From NCBI RefSeq assembly GCF_024586455.1, contig NC_065922.1:12458089-12522088 (forward strand): a stretch of 64,000 nt of DNA. The letters run 5' to 3'. The position numbers were made by a program, and so were the translations under genes. The notes under the pieces are model-generated. The model ran no database searches. It was not told the DNA's origin and saw only the letters and a program-made list of their open reading frames with translations. The first letter of the stretch is position 1. Each line of letters begins with the position of its first letter. Source of the stretch: Bactrocera neohumeralis (lineage: Eukaryota > Arthropoda > Insecta > Diptera > Tephritidae). Shown one piece after another: positions 46,953 to 57,708 of this stretch.

Positions 46953-47718
46953 CGAGGGCTGCTATATATATTCTGGCCTAGGGCAACACTAAGTATTGCC
47001 AGGTGCAATCTGACATTTCCATTGGAAAGTTTGACATTTTTTAGCATAACATCACTCAGAACGTTTTGTCATTTAATCGTGAATTGTTTTATTTATAAGG
47101 AATTAAAAAATTCATCTCGGCCAAAAATGGAATTAACTCGTGAACATTTTCGTGCGATCATTTTTCACAACTTTCGACGTGGATTATCACGACAAGAGTG
47201 CATCGATGAACTAAAATCTTTGTATGGCTATGAAGCACCATCCTATAGCACTGTGAAAAACTGGTACAATGAATTCAATCGTGGCCGACGCTCGCTCAAA
47301 GACGAATTCCGTGAAGGTCGTCCAAAAACAGCCGTTGGGCCAGAAAACATCGATGCCGTACGTGAACTGATAATGCAAGACCGTCATGTAACATACCTTC
47401 AGATAGAGGCATGCCTATGCATTTCTCCCACCAGCATACATTCGATATTGCATGAACACCTGGCCGTAAAAAAGGTTTGTCCTCGTTGGATCCCGCACAA
47501 TTTGACAATCGCTCAAAAAAAGGCTCGTGTGTATTGGTGTAAAGAAATGCTGAAAAAATGCGATCGCGGTGCTTCAAAAGACGTTTATAAGATCGTCACA
47601 GGTGACGAATCATGGATCTATGCGTATGAACCCGAGAAACAAAACAGCAATCGACAATTTCGTTGATAAATATGCCTATTTACATTATTAGGTCCAGAAA
47701 TATATATAGCAACCTACG
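46953..47718 (+). mobile_element. mariner deletion derivative, copy 2 (complete ends)
   Basis: 766 bp with TA on both sides (46951-46952 and 47719-47720). Ends are CGAGGGCTGCTATATATATT and the complement of ATATATATAGCAACCTACG. It carries one uninterrupted truncated ORF. Its interior deletion resembles that of 58503-59310. Confidence 0.9.
47127..47666 (+). CDS. intact N-terminal mariner ORF (179 aa), no catalytic core
   Basis: ATG at 47127 in the context CCAAAAATGG. The longer open frame upstream (46932) has no ATG of family type, so this start is chosen by homology to the other two copies. It contains the first HTH (LTREHFRAIIFHNFRRGLSR, residues about 3-35), linker GRPKTAVGPEN, the second HTH (AVRELIMQDRHVTYLQIEAC then ISPTSIHSILHEHL, about 75-115), the RWIPHNLTIAQKKARV linker and the first catalytic block TGDESWIYAYEPE near residues 160-172. 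It then stops after a short tail because the rest of the catalytic domain is deleted. Such a protein could bind the family's ends but not cut. Expression is unknown. Confidence 0.85.
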   Translation: MELTREHFRAIIFHNFRRGLSRQECIDELKSLYGYEAPSYSTVKNWYNEFNRGRRSLKDEFREGRPKTAVGPENIDAVRELIMQDRHVTYLQIEACLCISPTSIHSILHEHLAVKKVCPRWIPHNLTIAQKKARVYWCKEMLKKCDRGASKDVYKIVTGDESWIYAYEPEKQNSNRQFR

Positions 47719-47720
47719 TA

Positions 47721-48246
47721 CGGTATCTGGGTGCTTGAAAAATTATTACCAAAAATTTAATATTTTTGGACGTAAGATAATGTTCTTAAAGGTACTATTT
47801 ATGAAAAATTTTTATTACGATATTTCGTTAGTATATGATTTATATATGCGATTGTAATATATAGGAAATCAGCTCCGAGCCCATTTAATGTCATCAAATT
47901 TGTTTGCAGTGGTTCCTGAGAAAAAGAAATTCACCTTAAAGAGGGCGGTGCTACACGGATTGTCCACTTTTTAACATTTGCCTTTGAAACTATTAAGTAT
48001 CAGCTAACTGTTAGCATAACTGTTATATGGGAAATGTAAAGAGGAGGTGTGGATGTATTAGAAAGTCGTTCTGACGAAATTTGGCCCATATAACTTCAGT
48101 CCAGTCCTTTGTGCATACATACATTAAAACAATTGAGCTTCCAGTAGCAGCAAGCCTGTCTTTATTTCAATTCGCTATACAGTTTTGTACCTTGCGTAAT
48201 AAGTTTCATCAAGACATCCCGGCTCCATATGTACATATAGTATATA
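47721..48246. other. no recognisable feature
   Basis: Mixed AT-rich DNA between two mariner derivatives. No domain or repeat recognised. Confidence 0.4.
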
Positions 48247-48999
48247 TTGGGTAGTCGAAAAAGTCTTTTCACATATTTGGTCAATAGATGTCGTTGCAGT
48301 CGTAGATCTGCAGTGCTACCAATCAAATTCATAGCATATAGTGTTGGAAAGGTGAGATTTAAAAAAAAATAAATTCGGGTTAATTAAAAAGAAGTTACAG
48401 TTGTTCAAAAATTAGTGAAAATAAAGAAGAAATTCCATATATTTTGAAATTTTTGTATAAAAAATGAAATAATGCCACGCAAGCCACCAATGAAATTTGT
48501 CAAGTTTACGGAGACGATGCTGTATCAGTTCGTTTAGCATAATGGTTCGCTCGCTACTGTTCTGGAAATTTCAAAATTTCGATTTAAACTGATGGAATAA
48601 TGTCTCTAGCCGAAAATTGGCAAAAAGTGATTGGTGTTAGTATTAGTGTTAGTATTAGTGTTAGTATTAGTATTAGTATTAGTATTAGTATTAGTATTAG
48701 TATTAGTATTAGTATTAGTATTAGTATTAGTATTAGTATTAGTATTAGTATTAGTATTAGTATTAGTATTAGTATTAGTATTAGTATTAGTATTAGTATT
48801 AGTATTAGTATTAGTATTAGTGTTAGTATTAGTATTAGTATTAGTATTAGTATTAGTATTAGTATTAGTGTTAGTATTAGTATTAGTGTTAGTATTAGTA
48901 TTAGTATTAGTATTAGAGTTAGTATTAGTATTAGTATAAATATAAAACAAAATAAATTGAAGTTTGATTAGAAATACGAAAAGACTTTTTCGACTACCG
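48247..48999 (+). mobile_element. mariner-derived MITE, copy 2, carrying a hexamer expansion
   Basis: TA at 48245-48246 and 49000-49001. Ends are TTGGGTAGTCGAAAAAGTC and the complement of GACTTTTTCGACTACC. Interior remnants read EEIPYILKFLYKK, NEICQVYGDDAVSVRLA and, after the same deletion junction as 44028-44404, MSLAENWQKVI. Between that C-terminal remnant and the right end lies about 300 bp of TTAGTA repeats. Confidence 0.85.
48635..48937 (+). repeat. (TTAGTA)n hexanucleotide repeat, ~50 copies
   Basis: Near-perfect TTAGTA with occasional TTAGTG and one TTAGAG. It lies inside the mariner MITE. All frames are open because of the period (Ser-Ile, Leu-Val, and Asn-Thr on the reverse), so the ORFs are artefacts. 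Confidence 0.97.
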
Positions 49000-49001
49000 T
49001 A

Positions 49002-50589
49002 TTCGATAATTCCAGTTTTCCATTGAAAAAGCTTCATTCAATCACAAATACTATTTCTATGTAATCTTATCAAATACCTGCCACATTTATATAATATTTA
49101 TATCCGCTTAAGTTGACTTTAGCGTAAATGGAATTGTGGCAAAAAATTCACGCCTTTCAACTTTTTATGTCTCACTGCTTAACAACGGATGAACGGATTG
49201 ATTTTAGCGTTGAAAGAAACCATTCATGGATGCGTCATATTTTTTATTTTTAATAGCGAGTTAAGCCATTGTAGCTTACTGCTTCATATTGAGTTTACCA
49301 ACTGTCCATAACAAGCTCCTTAACACCCCTTACTAGCAATTTCTATAAATAACTGGAGCACACTAACGGAGTACTCAGCAGCATATGGGAGGCACTTTCA
49401 GCTAGAGATAATGCCCACTTGACTACGCAGCACCACTCGCCCGGCAGTATAGGTGTTTCAAGCACTCAACTAAATCATGTAATCGCACTTCATAACAGAG
49501 CATATACCTACGTGAGCACAGATAGTTGCTTCAAAACATATGTACGTACATATGTACGGGGATAATATGGGATGCAGATGTTTTGCAAAGTTGCTACATA
49601 TAAATATCTCTTTTTTTCAGAATAAGCCATTTTATATTGATTTTTTATCTGCCTCATTTATTCATTTCTCTCTTTTTCTTCCTTCTCATTACAAAATATA
49701 AATAGTACTCCATTACAACAACTTCGTTAAAGCTGCAACATAAGTCCCCACAATTCCTATAGCCACTTGAATGATAATCGACAAACTTTCTCGAAGAAGA
49801 AAAAAGGAAAAACAACAAGTGTGGAGGCGGAGACGGAAGCGGAATGCCGGTAAATGATGAAATGTAATTGTAGAAGTGATTGGAATTTAGTAGTGAGTAA
49901 TCCACAGATGTAATGAGTCGAGGTGATGCCGAAGCTGAGGAAGCGATAAAAAGACGATTTGGCGCAAACAGTGCAACACGCACACACACATACACAGTGT
50001 ATTATATTGAAAGCGTATTCTTTTCTTATAAAGCTAGATTTGCAGCATCATCCAGTCATCCTCAAACAAGTGGCCGCATATGTACATGTGTGTGTGTGTA
50101 TGTGTGTATTTGTGTATTATTTTCCGTTCATAGCCACTTGTAGCGACGGTGATGAATGAGCGCTTAACGCAACGAAGCCTAATAGCGGATATATCATTGT
50201 GATTTGATTGGAAAACTTTTCCACACGCACACACATACATATACACATATATATGTATTAAAGAAGCCGGAGCTGAGCGGGAAAAGTTATTGTGCAACAT
50301 CAATTCCAGTGCTCGATGTATAGGTATGCGTACTAGAAAAAATAGCAGCGAAATAAGAAAGAAATATTGCCGAAGGTAATCATGCAAATTTCGTAGACGG
50401 AATGGCCGTTTTTGTGCAAAACATGTTGCGCTGGCATGTTGAGCGATTTAACTTTGTTATTCTTGTGCGCTATCCAAAGACGAAATGCTGCAAGCAAATA
50501 AGAAATATAAAATCATGTTTATGGTAGCACTTGTGTTCACAAGCGTTTGAAAAAAGTAGTAGATAAACACACACAAAATCATATGAAAC
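49002..50589. other. no recognisable gene; CA/TG microsatellites
   Basis: CA runs near 49981-49995 and 50225-50235, a TG run near 50086-50112. Open frames overlap the microsatellites. No domain recognised. Confidence 0.4.
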
Positions 50590-51405
50590 AAGAAAAAACG
50601 TTAACTTCGGCTGCACCGAAGCTAATACACGCTTCATAGGTGCATTTCTTTTAGTAACTATGTGTTCGGTTTGTATGGCAGCTATATGCTATAGTAAGCC
50701 GATCTAAACAATTTTTTCGAAGATTACATTGTTGCTTTAGAAAATTATTTATACCAAATTTTGTGAATGTATCTTGTCAAATGCAAAAGTTTTCCATACA
50801 AGAACGTTTTTTCCGATCGTTCAGTTTGTATGGCAGCTATATGCTATAGTTAACCGATCTAAACAATTTTTTCGGAGATTACATTGTTGCTTAAGAAAAT
50901 AATTTGCTGCAAATTTCGTGAATATATCTTGTCAAATGCAAAAGTTTTCCTTACAAGAACTTTTTCCGATCGCTCAGTTTGTATGGCAGCTATATGCTAT
51001 AGTAAGCCGATCTGAACAATTTTTTCGGAGATTACATTGTTGCTCTCGAAAATAACATGTGCCAACTTTTGTGAAGATACTTTGTCAAATGTGAAAGTTT
51101 TCCATACAAGAACTTTTTTCCGATCGCTCAGTTTGTATGGCAGCTATATGTTATAATGGTCCGATACCGGCCGTTCCGACAAATGAGCAGCTCCTTGAAG
51201 AGAAAATGACGTTTGCAAAATTTCAAAACGATATCTTAAAAACTGAGCGACTAGTTCGTATATATGCAGACAGACGGACATGGCTAAATCTACTCAGCTC
51301 AACATACTGATCATTTACATATATACTTTATAGGGTCTCCGACGTTTCCTTCTGGGTGTTACAAACTTCGTGAGAAACTTAATATACCCTGTTCAGGGTA
51401 GCGAT
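50590..51405 (+). repeat. dispersed noncoding repeat, family B, copy 2 (four subunits)
   Basis: Starts with hairpin CTTCGGCTGCACCGAAG near 50606. Four subunits carrying GTATGGCAGCTATATGCTAT are near 50677, 50830, 50983 and 51136 (period about 153 bp). It ends with GGGTCTCCGACGTTTCCTTC and a terminal ACCCTGTTCAGGGT palindrome at about 51387-51400. This is the best-preserved copy. Confidence 0.9.
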
Positions 51406-51785
51406 TTTAGCTTTGAGTTCGCTGACTGTGGCCTCAAGCCTAGTGAAGAAATGTCTAGACTCCTTATCGCTAATATCAGCTATTTTTTGATAAGACTGGT
51501 TTGATTGCCTTCCACAGAAGTATTGCAGCAAACTTTAAGCCAGATGAGCTTTCGATTTAGATTTTTAGAACGGTTACTTTAGGCTCAATAACTGCGTAAC
51601 GGAAACAAGTAAAAACTTCGATGACTTCTCAGGGTTCACTACTGAACTGTTGGACCTCATACCAGTTCAGCAAGCGTTAGTCAACAACCAGCAGCTGTGC
51701 AGTTGCAAAGTCTTTTAATGGTTGTAGGAGTTCTAACTGCAAACTGTTTGATCATAATTTATGTAGTAAGATTGAACATCTATCA
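51406..51785. other. no recognisable feature
   Basis: Moderate GC sequence that may belong to the LINE remnant following, but no motif is clear. Confidence 0.35.
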
Positions 51786-52017
51786 AACGCCAGCATCAGC
51801 TGTTTAGAAAAAGATGAGATAGAATCAACTCAACGCTTTCTCCTCAAATGTTCCGCTTTTGCCAGATAAAGCTCGGCAAAGACATGCGGTGAAAAAGTGA
51901 AAATAAAAATTAAGCACTTAATCCCATTTTGCCCATAGCTACCAGATATCCAACTACAGCAAAATCCACCATAGAATATATTCTTAGCGTCTAGGATTGC
52001 AGCTAAATGTTGTGCTA
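51786..52017 (+). pseudogene. LINE 3' tail fragment
   Basis: The frame reads SCLEKDEIESTQRFLLKCSA then FARQSSAKTCG. Compared with the tail at 15745-15930 (CMEEDEVETTQHFFLDCSAF then GRSRLRNLG) the spacing and most residues match. It is therefore a small remnant of the end of a related LINE. Confidence is limited by length. Confidence 0.6.
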
Positions 52018-53270
52018 TTGTGGGCAAAAAGTAAGACTTTTCAATTTAAATTCGTCGAAATATATTTTTTCTAGGTTGGCATGACTGTCAGTAACAGCTG
52101 TGCCTAATGGCACATCAAAATAATCATTAGTGTTTAGTGTACACTTGTCTTTCTGAAGTACATAAAGTGCTGTCGGCGATTTTTGCGATGAGTGACATTA
52201 TGCTTCAAAGAAATTCCACTAAACTTTGTTTGCGGAATCAAACTTCTGGTACCGAAACAGTATCGTAGAAAAGGTTTTCGGTGATAGCCAAGTGTTTTTG
52301 ATTGGTACAAGTTATTCAAAGAACGAATATCTAGAACGCGTTGACGATGAGCCACGTCCAGGACGGCCATCAACATCAACTGAAGATCAACACGTCAATA
52401 AAATAAAGGAATTGGTGCTTGAGAATCGACGATTAACAGTTAGAGATCTTACTGGCGTCTTTGGAATATCGGAATGTCAGAAGTAGAAAGTGAAAACCAT
52501 TTTCAAAGAACATTTGGGCCTAAGAAAAGTAGAAGCATGTTTGGTTCTAAAATCGCGCAACATTTTCGAAGAAACAGCGTCGCATTAACGTCTGCGAAAG
52601 AATGGTTTACGACTACCACGTTGTCATGAAACACATTATTAGTGGCAATGTGTCTTGAATATATGCTAACTACCTGGAAACAGACGATCAATCGGCTGAA
52701 TATCGTTCCAAAGGTGAGGCGAAGCCGAAAAAAGCCAGATCAAAAAATAAAAGTTATGTTGACAGTTTCCTTAGAGTAGTGCACTCCTGAATTCCTTTCG
52801 AACGGCCAAACTGTCAACAAGGAATACTACTTGAGTGTAATGCGTCGTTAGCGCAAAGCTATTTGTAAAACGAGGCCGGAATTGTGAGCTGAGAGCTCTT
52901 GGTTTTTGCACCACGATAACGCACCATCGCATACTGCATTGATTCTTCGTGAGCTTTCTGCCAAATTTTCAACCAATATCGTTTTGCAACCGACGTATTC
53001 GCCTGATTTAGCTCCGTGTGACTTCTGAATATTCAACAAACTCAAACGACCACTCCGGATAAACTGTTTACGAGTCAATTGAACACATTAAACGTGAATC
53101 GCCAAGGGCACTGAAGTCTCTTCCGGTAAGTGACTTTAATAACTGTTTCAAGGATTGGAAAAAAGGTGTATTAAAGCCAGGAGGGATTACTTTTGGGGGG
53201 ACGACATAGGTTTTGAAGTATAAATTAAGAATTTTAAAATTATGAAGAAAGTCTTACCATATTTTGCTCA
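52018..53270 (+). mobile_element. near full-length mariner, heavily mutated
   Basis: About 1253 bp flanked by TA (52016-52017, 53271-53272). Ends share GCAAAA...GTAAGACTTT (left GGGCAAAAAGTAAGACTTTT; right the complement of AAAGTCTTACCATATTTTGC). The interior holds a complete but broken transposase. Confidence 0.85.
52190..53210 (+). pseudogene. mariner transposase pseudogene, all domains present
   Basis: Across frames: DDEPRPGRPSTSTEDQHVNK (linker), IKELVLENRRLTVRDLTGVF (second HTH), HLGLRKVEACLVLKS-like linker, degraded GDESW and YETD-QSAEYRSKGEAKPKKA region near 52680-52735, KVMLTVS, FERPNCQQ-like, WFLHHDNAPSHTALILRE (second Asp near 52915), PTYSPDLAPCDF (third Asp near 53010), RPLRINCLRVN, ALKSLPVSDFNNCFKDWKKG and GGITFGG. 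It is closest in wording to the relic at 3105-3440. Stops (for example in FWIF) and frameshifts inactivate it. Confidence 0.88.
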
Positions 53271-53504
53271 TAGGAGTATATGTTATCATTGACATTCGAA
53301 CCATTTATTTTCTTCAAACATTTATTTTTACAATTTGTGCACTTTTTTGGAAACTATTTGGAAGTAGAGTTTTGTAAGAGAAGAGTAAAAGAAAAAAACA
53401 CAATGAAATGGATAATTTCGATGTGGTCAATAATATTTTGATGCTGTATGCTAAATATAGCATAATTTAATTGTAACCATAAAAAGACAAATTAAACAAA
53501 ACAG

Positions 53505-53960
53505 AAATCCAGAAAAAGCCTTAACTTCGGTTGAACTAATTCTAGAAAAGCCTTCACAAATAAAATTTATAAATAAATAAATAAATTGGTTTTGACCTCC
53601 TAGTTTTTAAGGCAAAAACACAGAACATGCTAGAATAAGCCAATCTAAACAATTTCTTCTGAGATTGTACCGTTTGCTTGACCAAAAAGTAAAGCAAAAA
53701 TTTCGTGAAGATATCTGCTCAAATAAAAAAGTTTTCCATAGCAGAACATGATTTTGTTCGCATAGTTTGTATGGCAGCTAAATGTTCTAGTAAGTAGTCC
53801 GATATCTGAAATAGTTACTACAAATAAGCACCTGCTTGAGGGGAAAAGGAAGTGTGTCAAATTTCAGATCAATATCCCGAAAACTGAGAACTAGTTGTCG
53901 AATATAAAACGGACGAACAAGTGGATGGATGGACGTGGTTAAGTCGACCCAGCTGCTCAC
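53505..53960 (+). repeat. dispersed noncoding repeat, family B, copy 3 (shortened)
   Basis: Edge TTAACTTCGGTTGAACTAAT resembles the CTTCGGCTGCACCGAAG start. A single GTATGGCAGCTAAATGTTCT unit with a GTCCGATATCTG block lies near 53767-53810, and a GGACGGAC-like segment with GTTAAGTCGACC near 53925 fits the end region. Three subunits appear to be missing. Confidence 0.7.
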
Positions 53961-55092
53961 GGCTGGATATATATATGCACGTATATAGACTTATTATCAA
54001 AAATTGTATACAATTTACATATTCAATTATTAACTTTACTGCAAGCTATTTAAAATTTGTCGAATTACAATACCTAACCGGACGAAGCCACTATAATCCA
54101 TTGGCAGTAAAAGCCCAAATATTTTAATAATATTACAAAGGTAATGCGACAATTCGATTATTCGAAAAACACGCACAAAATCAAATTATGCTGTCATTTA
54201 AAGTTTATGAAGCTAAAAAGTTGAATTAAATTAAAACCTGAGTGAAAAGCTTACACTAATATAAAAAAAGGCCCGCATAAAACGCTAATTGAAATGCGAC
54301 TGACAGTTTCTCCTATAATAACAGCCGATTTCCCTTTAAATTTCATTACAGTAAAAAATTATTAGTAGGAAAAACATAACGGTAGTGCATAAAAAATGCG
54401 CGGTTTATGATTACAAAGTTGCTCGGGCAACGCGCAATACCGTTACACACACAACACAACAATCGATTGTAGTATTTATAACACACACACTAACGCAAGA
54501 TAACAGGATAACCCTTTTGTAAGTGTGTATTTAAGCGGAATTTCAACGAGCACTTTTTCAAGACTAGAAATATGTGCAGAAGCAATATATTATATGTGGC
54601 ATGTGGCACAAAGGCTCGTCAGCGCAGAAACGCAATAGCCTTGTGTGTTACCCAATGAACTAACTAACTGTTTATACTAGAACTATGCAACTATAATTGT
54701 ATATACTATTACTGTCTATACTATAACTACACCCATACATTTACATACTTGTAAATGTGTTTGCCTGTGTCTTTGCTGTTGTTTTTGCATAAAGTACTCG
54801 TATTTATAGACCGTAAATGGGTGCGGCACGCTAATTAATATCTCCAACATTTCAACCTTCTCCACACACGCACACATAATTACTCATACGTGTCGCTATC
54901 TCTTGCGAGCGCGTTTATATGTGCGTGCGTGTGCGTATGTATGTAGGAAAAATGCTTTTCATGCTTTGATGAGACGCTCATATGTTTGAATATGCTTAAC
55001 ATATTAATTATATAAGTGAAATTTCTCGTTTCATTGCTGGCGTAAACGGGAAATATTCGCCTGTCATTCTACCATTAATTATTGTCATTGAT

Positions 55093-55133
<41 letters not shown>

Positions 55134-55445
55134 GAATACATGCATAAATATAATAATAAATATTAATTATTAGTAGTAATTATTAAATAACGGTGCTCCA
55201 CACTCGCATAACGGTGGTTTAAACGTTTCTTAATGCACTGCAATTTTATAATACACATTTTCCGGTTAAAAAGTTATGTTTTGAGGTTAGAAGGCACTGA
55301 AAAAAATGCATAATAATTTAAATCGGTAATTAATAAAAAACAAATTTACAGTTGTTGCTTACAAAACGCTTCTAGAAACACCACTATTATTTATTAGCTA
55401 GCAAAATAAAAGACGCGGCACTATTAGGAATATTTATTATATAGC
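53961..55445. other. no recognisable gene; (TG)n microsatellite
   Basis: AT-rich sequence with CA runs near 54450-54490 and an uninterrupted TG run at 55095-55131. Confidence 0.45.
55095..55131 (+). repeat. (TG)n microsatellite
   Basis: About 18 uninterrupted TG dinucleotides, directly visible. Confidence 0.95.
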
Positions 55446-55574
55446 TTAAGGGGTTACATGGCTTTACGGATTAAAAAACAGTTAATTTTTTGATTGTCTT
55501 ATTAAGTTCTACAACACCTCTTGAATATTGCCCTAATTGTTTTCAAGTTGATCTGAGTAATATCAGCTTGATAA

Positions 55575-56115
55575 CTTTTTTTTAAAAAAAAACGCATAAA
55601 ATTTGCAAAATCTCATCGGTTCTTTATTTGAAACGTTAGATTGGTTCATGACATTTACTTTTTGAAGATAATTTCATTTAAATGTTGACTCATGTGGTTT
55701 CAACAAGATGGCGCTACATGCCACACAGCTCGCGATTCTATGGCCATTTTAAGGGAAAACTTCGGAGAACAATTCATCTCAAGAAATGGACCCGTAAGTT
55801 GGCCACCAAGATCATGCGATTTAACGCCTTTAGACTATTTTTTGTGGGGCTACGTCAAGTCTAAAGTCTACAGAAATAAGCCAGCAACTATTCCAGCTTT
55901 GGAAGACAACATTTCCGAAGAAATTCGGGCTATTGCCGAAATGCTCGAAAAAGTTGCCCAAAATGGTACTTTCCGAATGGACCACCTAAGACGCAGCCGC
56001 GGTCAACATTTAAATGAAATTATCTTCAAAAAGTAAATGTCATGAACCAATCTAACGTTTCAAATAAAGAACCGATGAGATTTTGCAAATTTTATGCGTT
56101 TTTTTTTTTAAAAAG
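55575..56115 (+). mobile_element. fold-back element with a rosa-type (DD41D) transposase end
   Basis: Bounded by 99-bp perfect inverted repeats, 55591-55689 and 56002-56100, extended outward by poly-T/poly-A and an ATAACTTTTT/AAAAGTTAT pair. The right arm includes the last codons and stop of the transposase frame; the left arm is a reverse copy of it. Confidence 0.8.
55692..56036 (+). pseudogene. DD41D (rosa-type) mariner-like transposase, C-terminal fragment
   Basis: 114-residue frame starting at the block MWFQQDGATCHTARDSMAIL (second catalytic Asp), then NGPVSWPPRSCDLTPLDYFL (third Asp), WGYVKSKVYRNKPATIPALE and RRSRGQHLNEIIFKK to a normal stop. Exactly 41 residues separate the two Asp, the DD41D spacing of the rosa lineage of Tc1/mariner elements. 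The helix-turn-helix part and first Asp are absent, so it cannot function. The frame has no internal stop or frameshift, so this fragment is comparatively young. Confidence 0.85.
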
Positions 56116-56739
56116 TTATGCTCTTAAAAATCACCCGATAGTTCCGAAGACACAGCCTTGAAAACTTGTGCGCTCCAGGCTAGCTGGGATAAGTGCGCCG
56201 TCTTGAAACTCATTTTTCTGAACACTGTGTTTTTGAAGTCGGTTTGGCAAGATTTCACCAGAACTAATCAACTGATCTTCATAAAATTTTACACAGGTGT
56301 TTGAGTTACATTTCTTAAAGACTTGGAAGAAGGATTTCTTTTTCGATTGCAACTGTTTGAAAAAAAAATCGCGAAATTTGTATTGAAATTTTCATATTTT
56401 TGTTAAAATGTCTGCCAAAAATCCAATTTTCAGTTCTTTTTTCCTTCGTCCAAGTTCTAAGTGAAGATTTGAACTAAAACACGATTTTTTCACTTTAGAT
56501 GATCCTGTAAAGAGTTATCCCGACAACGCGGGCGCACCTTTTTGCCGAGCGGTCACCGGAAATGGCGTCGCAATGGACGAGTTTAAAAATTATTTTTTTC
56601 CAAAAATTACAGAATTTCTTTGTTAATAGTGTATGTTTGTAACAGTAGAAAATTCTAATAAAATATTTCAATTTTTTATATGAGAAAAAATTGTAGAAAA
56701 AAGGCTGTTTTTTAAACGACTAACCCATAAACCCTTTAA

Positions 56740-57708
56740 GACATTATATCCAGTTTCAAAAAATCAAATTTTTTCATATAATTTTTTTAAATTTTAAACA
56801 GGTCTTTCCCGAAACGATATTTTCAGAGCCGATGAGCAAATTTCATCGAACTACTGGAACGATTGGCTTGAAATTTTTATATGACATTTTTTGATATATT
56901 TGATATACGTGACCAAAGGAATAAGCTGTTTGATAATAATTTCGATTTCTATAGCCACTCCATAGTGCATGTTTTTTCGCATAAAACGGCTTTGGAAAGC
57001 TAACATTTTGTGAAAAAAAATAACTAATCCCTCTATCATTACTTGGGTTCATTTATAGTATTAAACAGAGATAGTCAGCTTCTTTTAGTTCTTCCGGAGA
57101 TCGGCTAAGGGTTCAAGGGAATCCAAGATTTTTCAAAATGTATCGCTGATTATTAAAGTAAATTATATTATATAAACGTCTATTAAATAAGGCTTAGCAC
57201 ATACGATATTGTGGAGCAAAATAGCCAAGTGAGTATTTAGAAATAGTAAAAATGAACACATTTCGTATAATTTCGTGTAAGCAGACCAAATTAAAGCGTC
57301 AAGGACGCGACTGGAATTTTTAAGTAGTTTGTCCAGAGTCTAAGCCAAAAGGCTTATTTTATTACTATTTCGCACCGATCTATAATTTGGATTTAGCTTT
57401 AAAGTACTAAAGAAAAGAGAAAGTTAAATATTAATTTATTTTACTGAAAGTGGGCGGATATGTTTAAAAAATTATCTTTTTATTTCTTTTAGCTAAGAAG
57501 GCATTCAAATCACTTAAGGCTAAACAGTGAAGAGCGGCAAACCGAACAAACCACTTTTATAAATACAGTGATCTATAATAATATAATACACATAGAGTCA
57601 ATAAACGAGTAAGACTTCCCCAATTCATTCGGGTAATACTTAAAAACCTAGTAGTAGGTAGTATCATTTTTATGGTAAAATTATTGTCATTAACCTTAGA
57701 AACTGCAA
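56740..57708. other. no recognisable feature
   Basis: AT-rich sequence between the MITE and the piggyBac-like gene. I could not identify the piggyBac 5' terminus here. Confidence 0.4.

Larger units (their letters stand above)
55450..56735 (+). mobile_element. TTAA-flanked MITE, family C, copy 3, carrying a nested element
   Basis: TTAA on both sides (55446-55449 and 56736-56739). Left end GGGGTTACATGGCTTTACGG; right end is the complement, CCCATAAACCCT, roughly. Interior phrases AAGTTCTACAACACCTCT, ATATTGCCCTAATTGTTTTC and TTTGTTAATAGTGTATGTTT match the other copies. The fold-back element at about 55575-56115 is inserted in it. Confidence 0.7.

Noticed and set aside
48600..49037. Long open frames in three reading frames (Ser-Ile, Val-Leu, Asn-Thr repeats)
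   Set aside because: They are a trivial result of the TTAGTA hexamer, whose period is a multiple of three.
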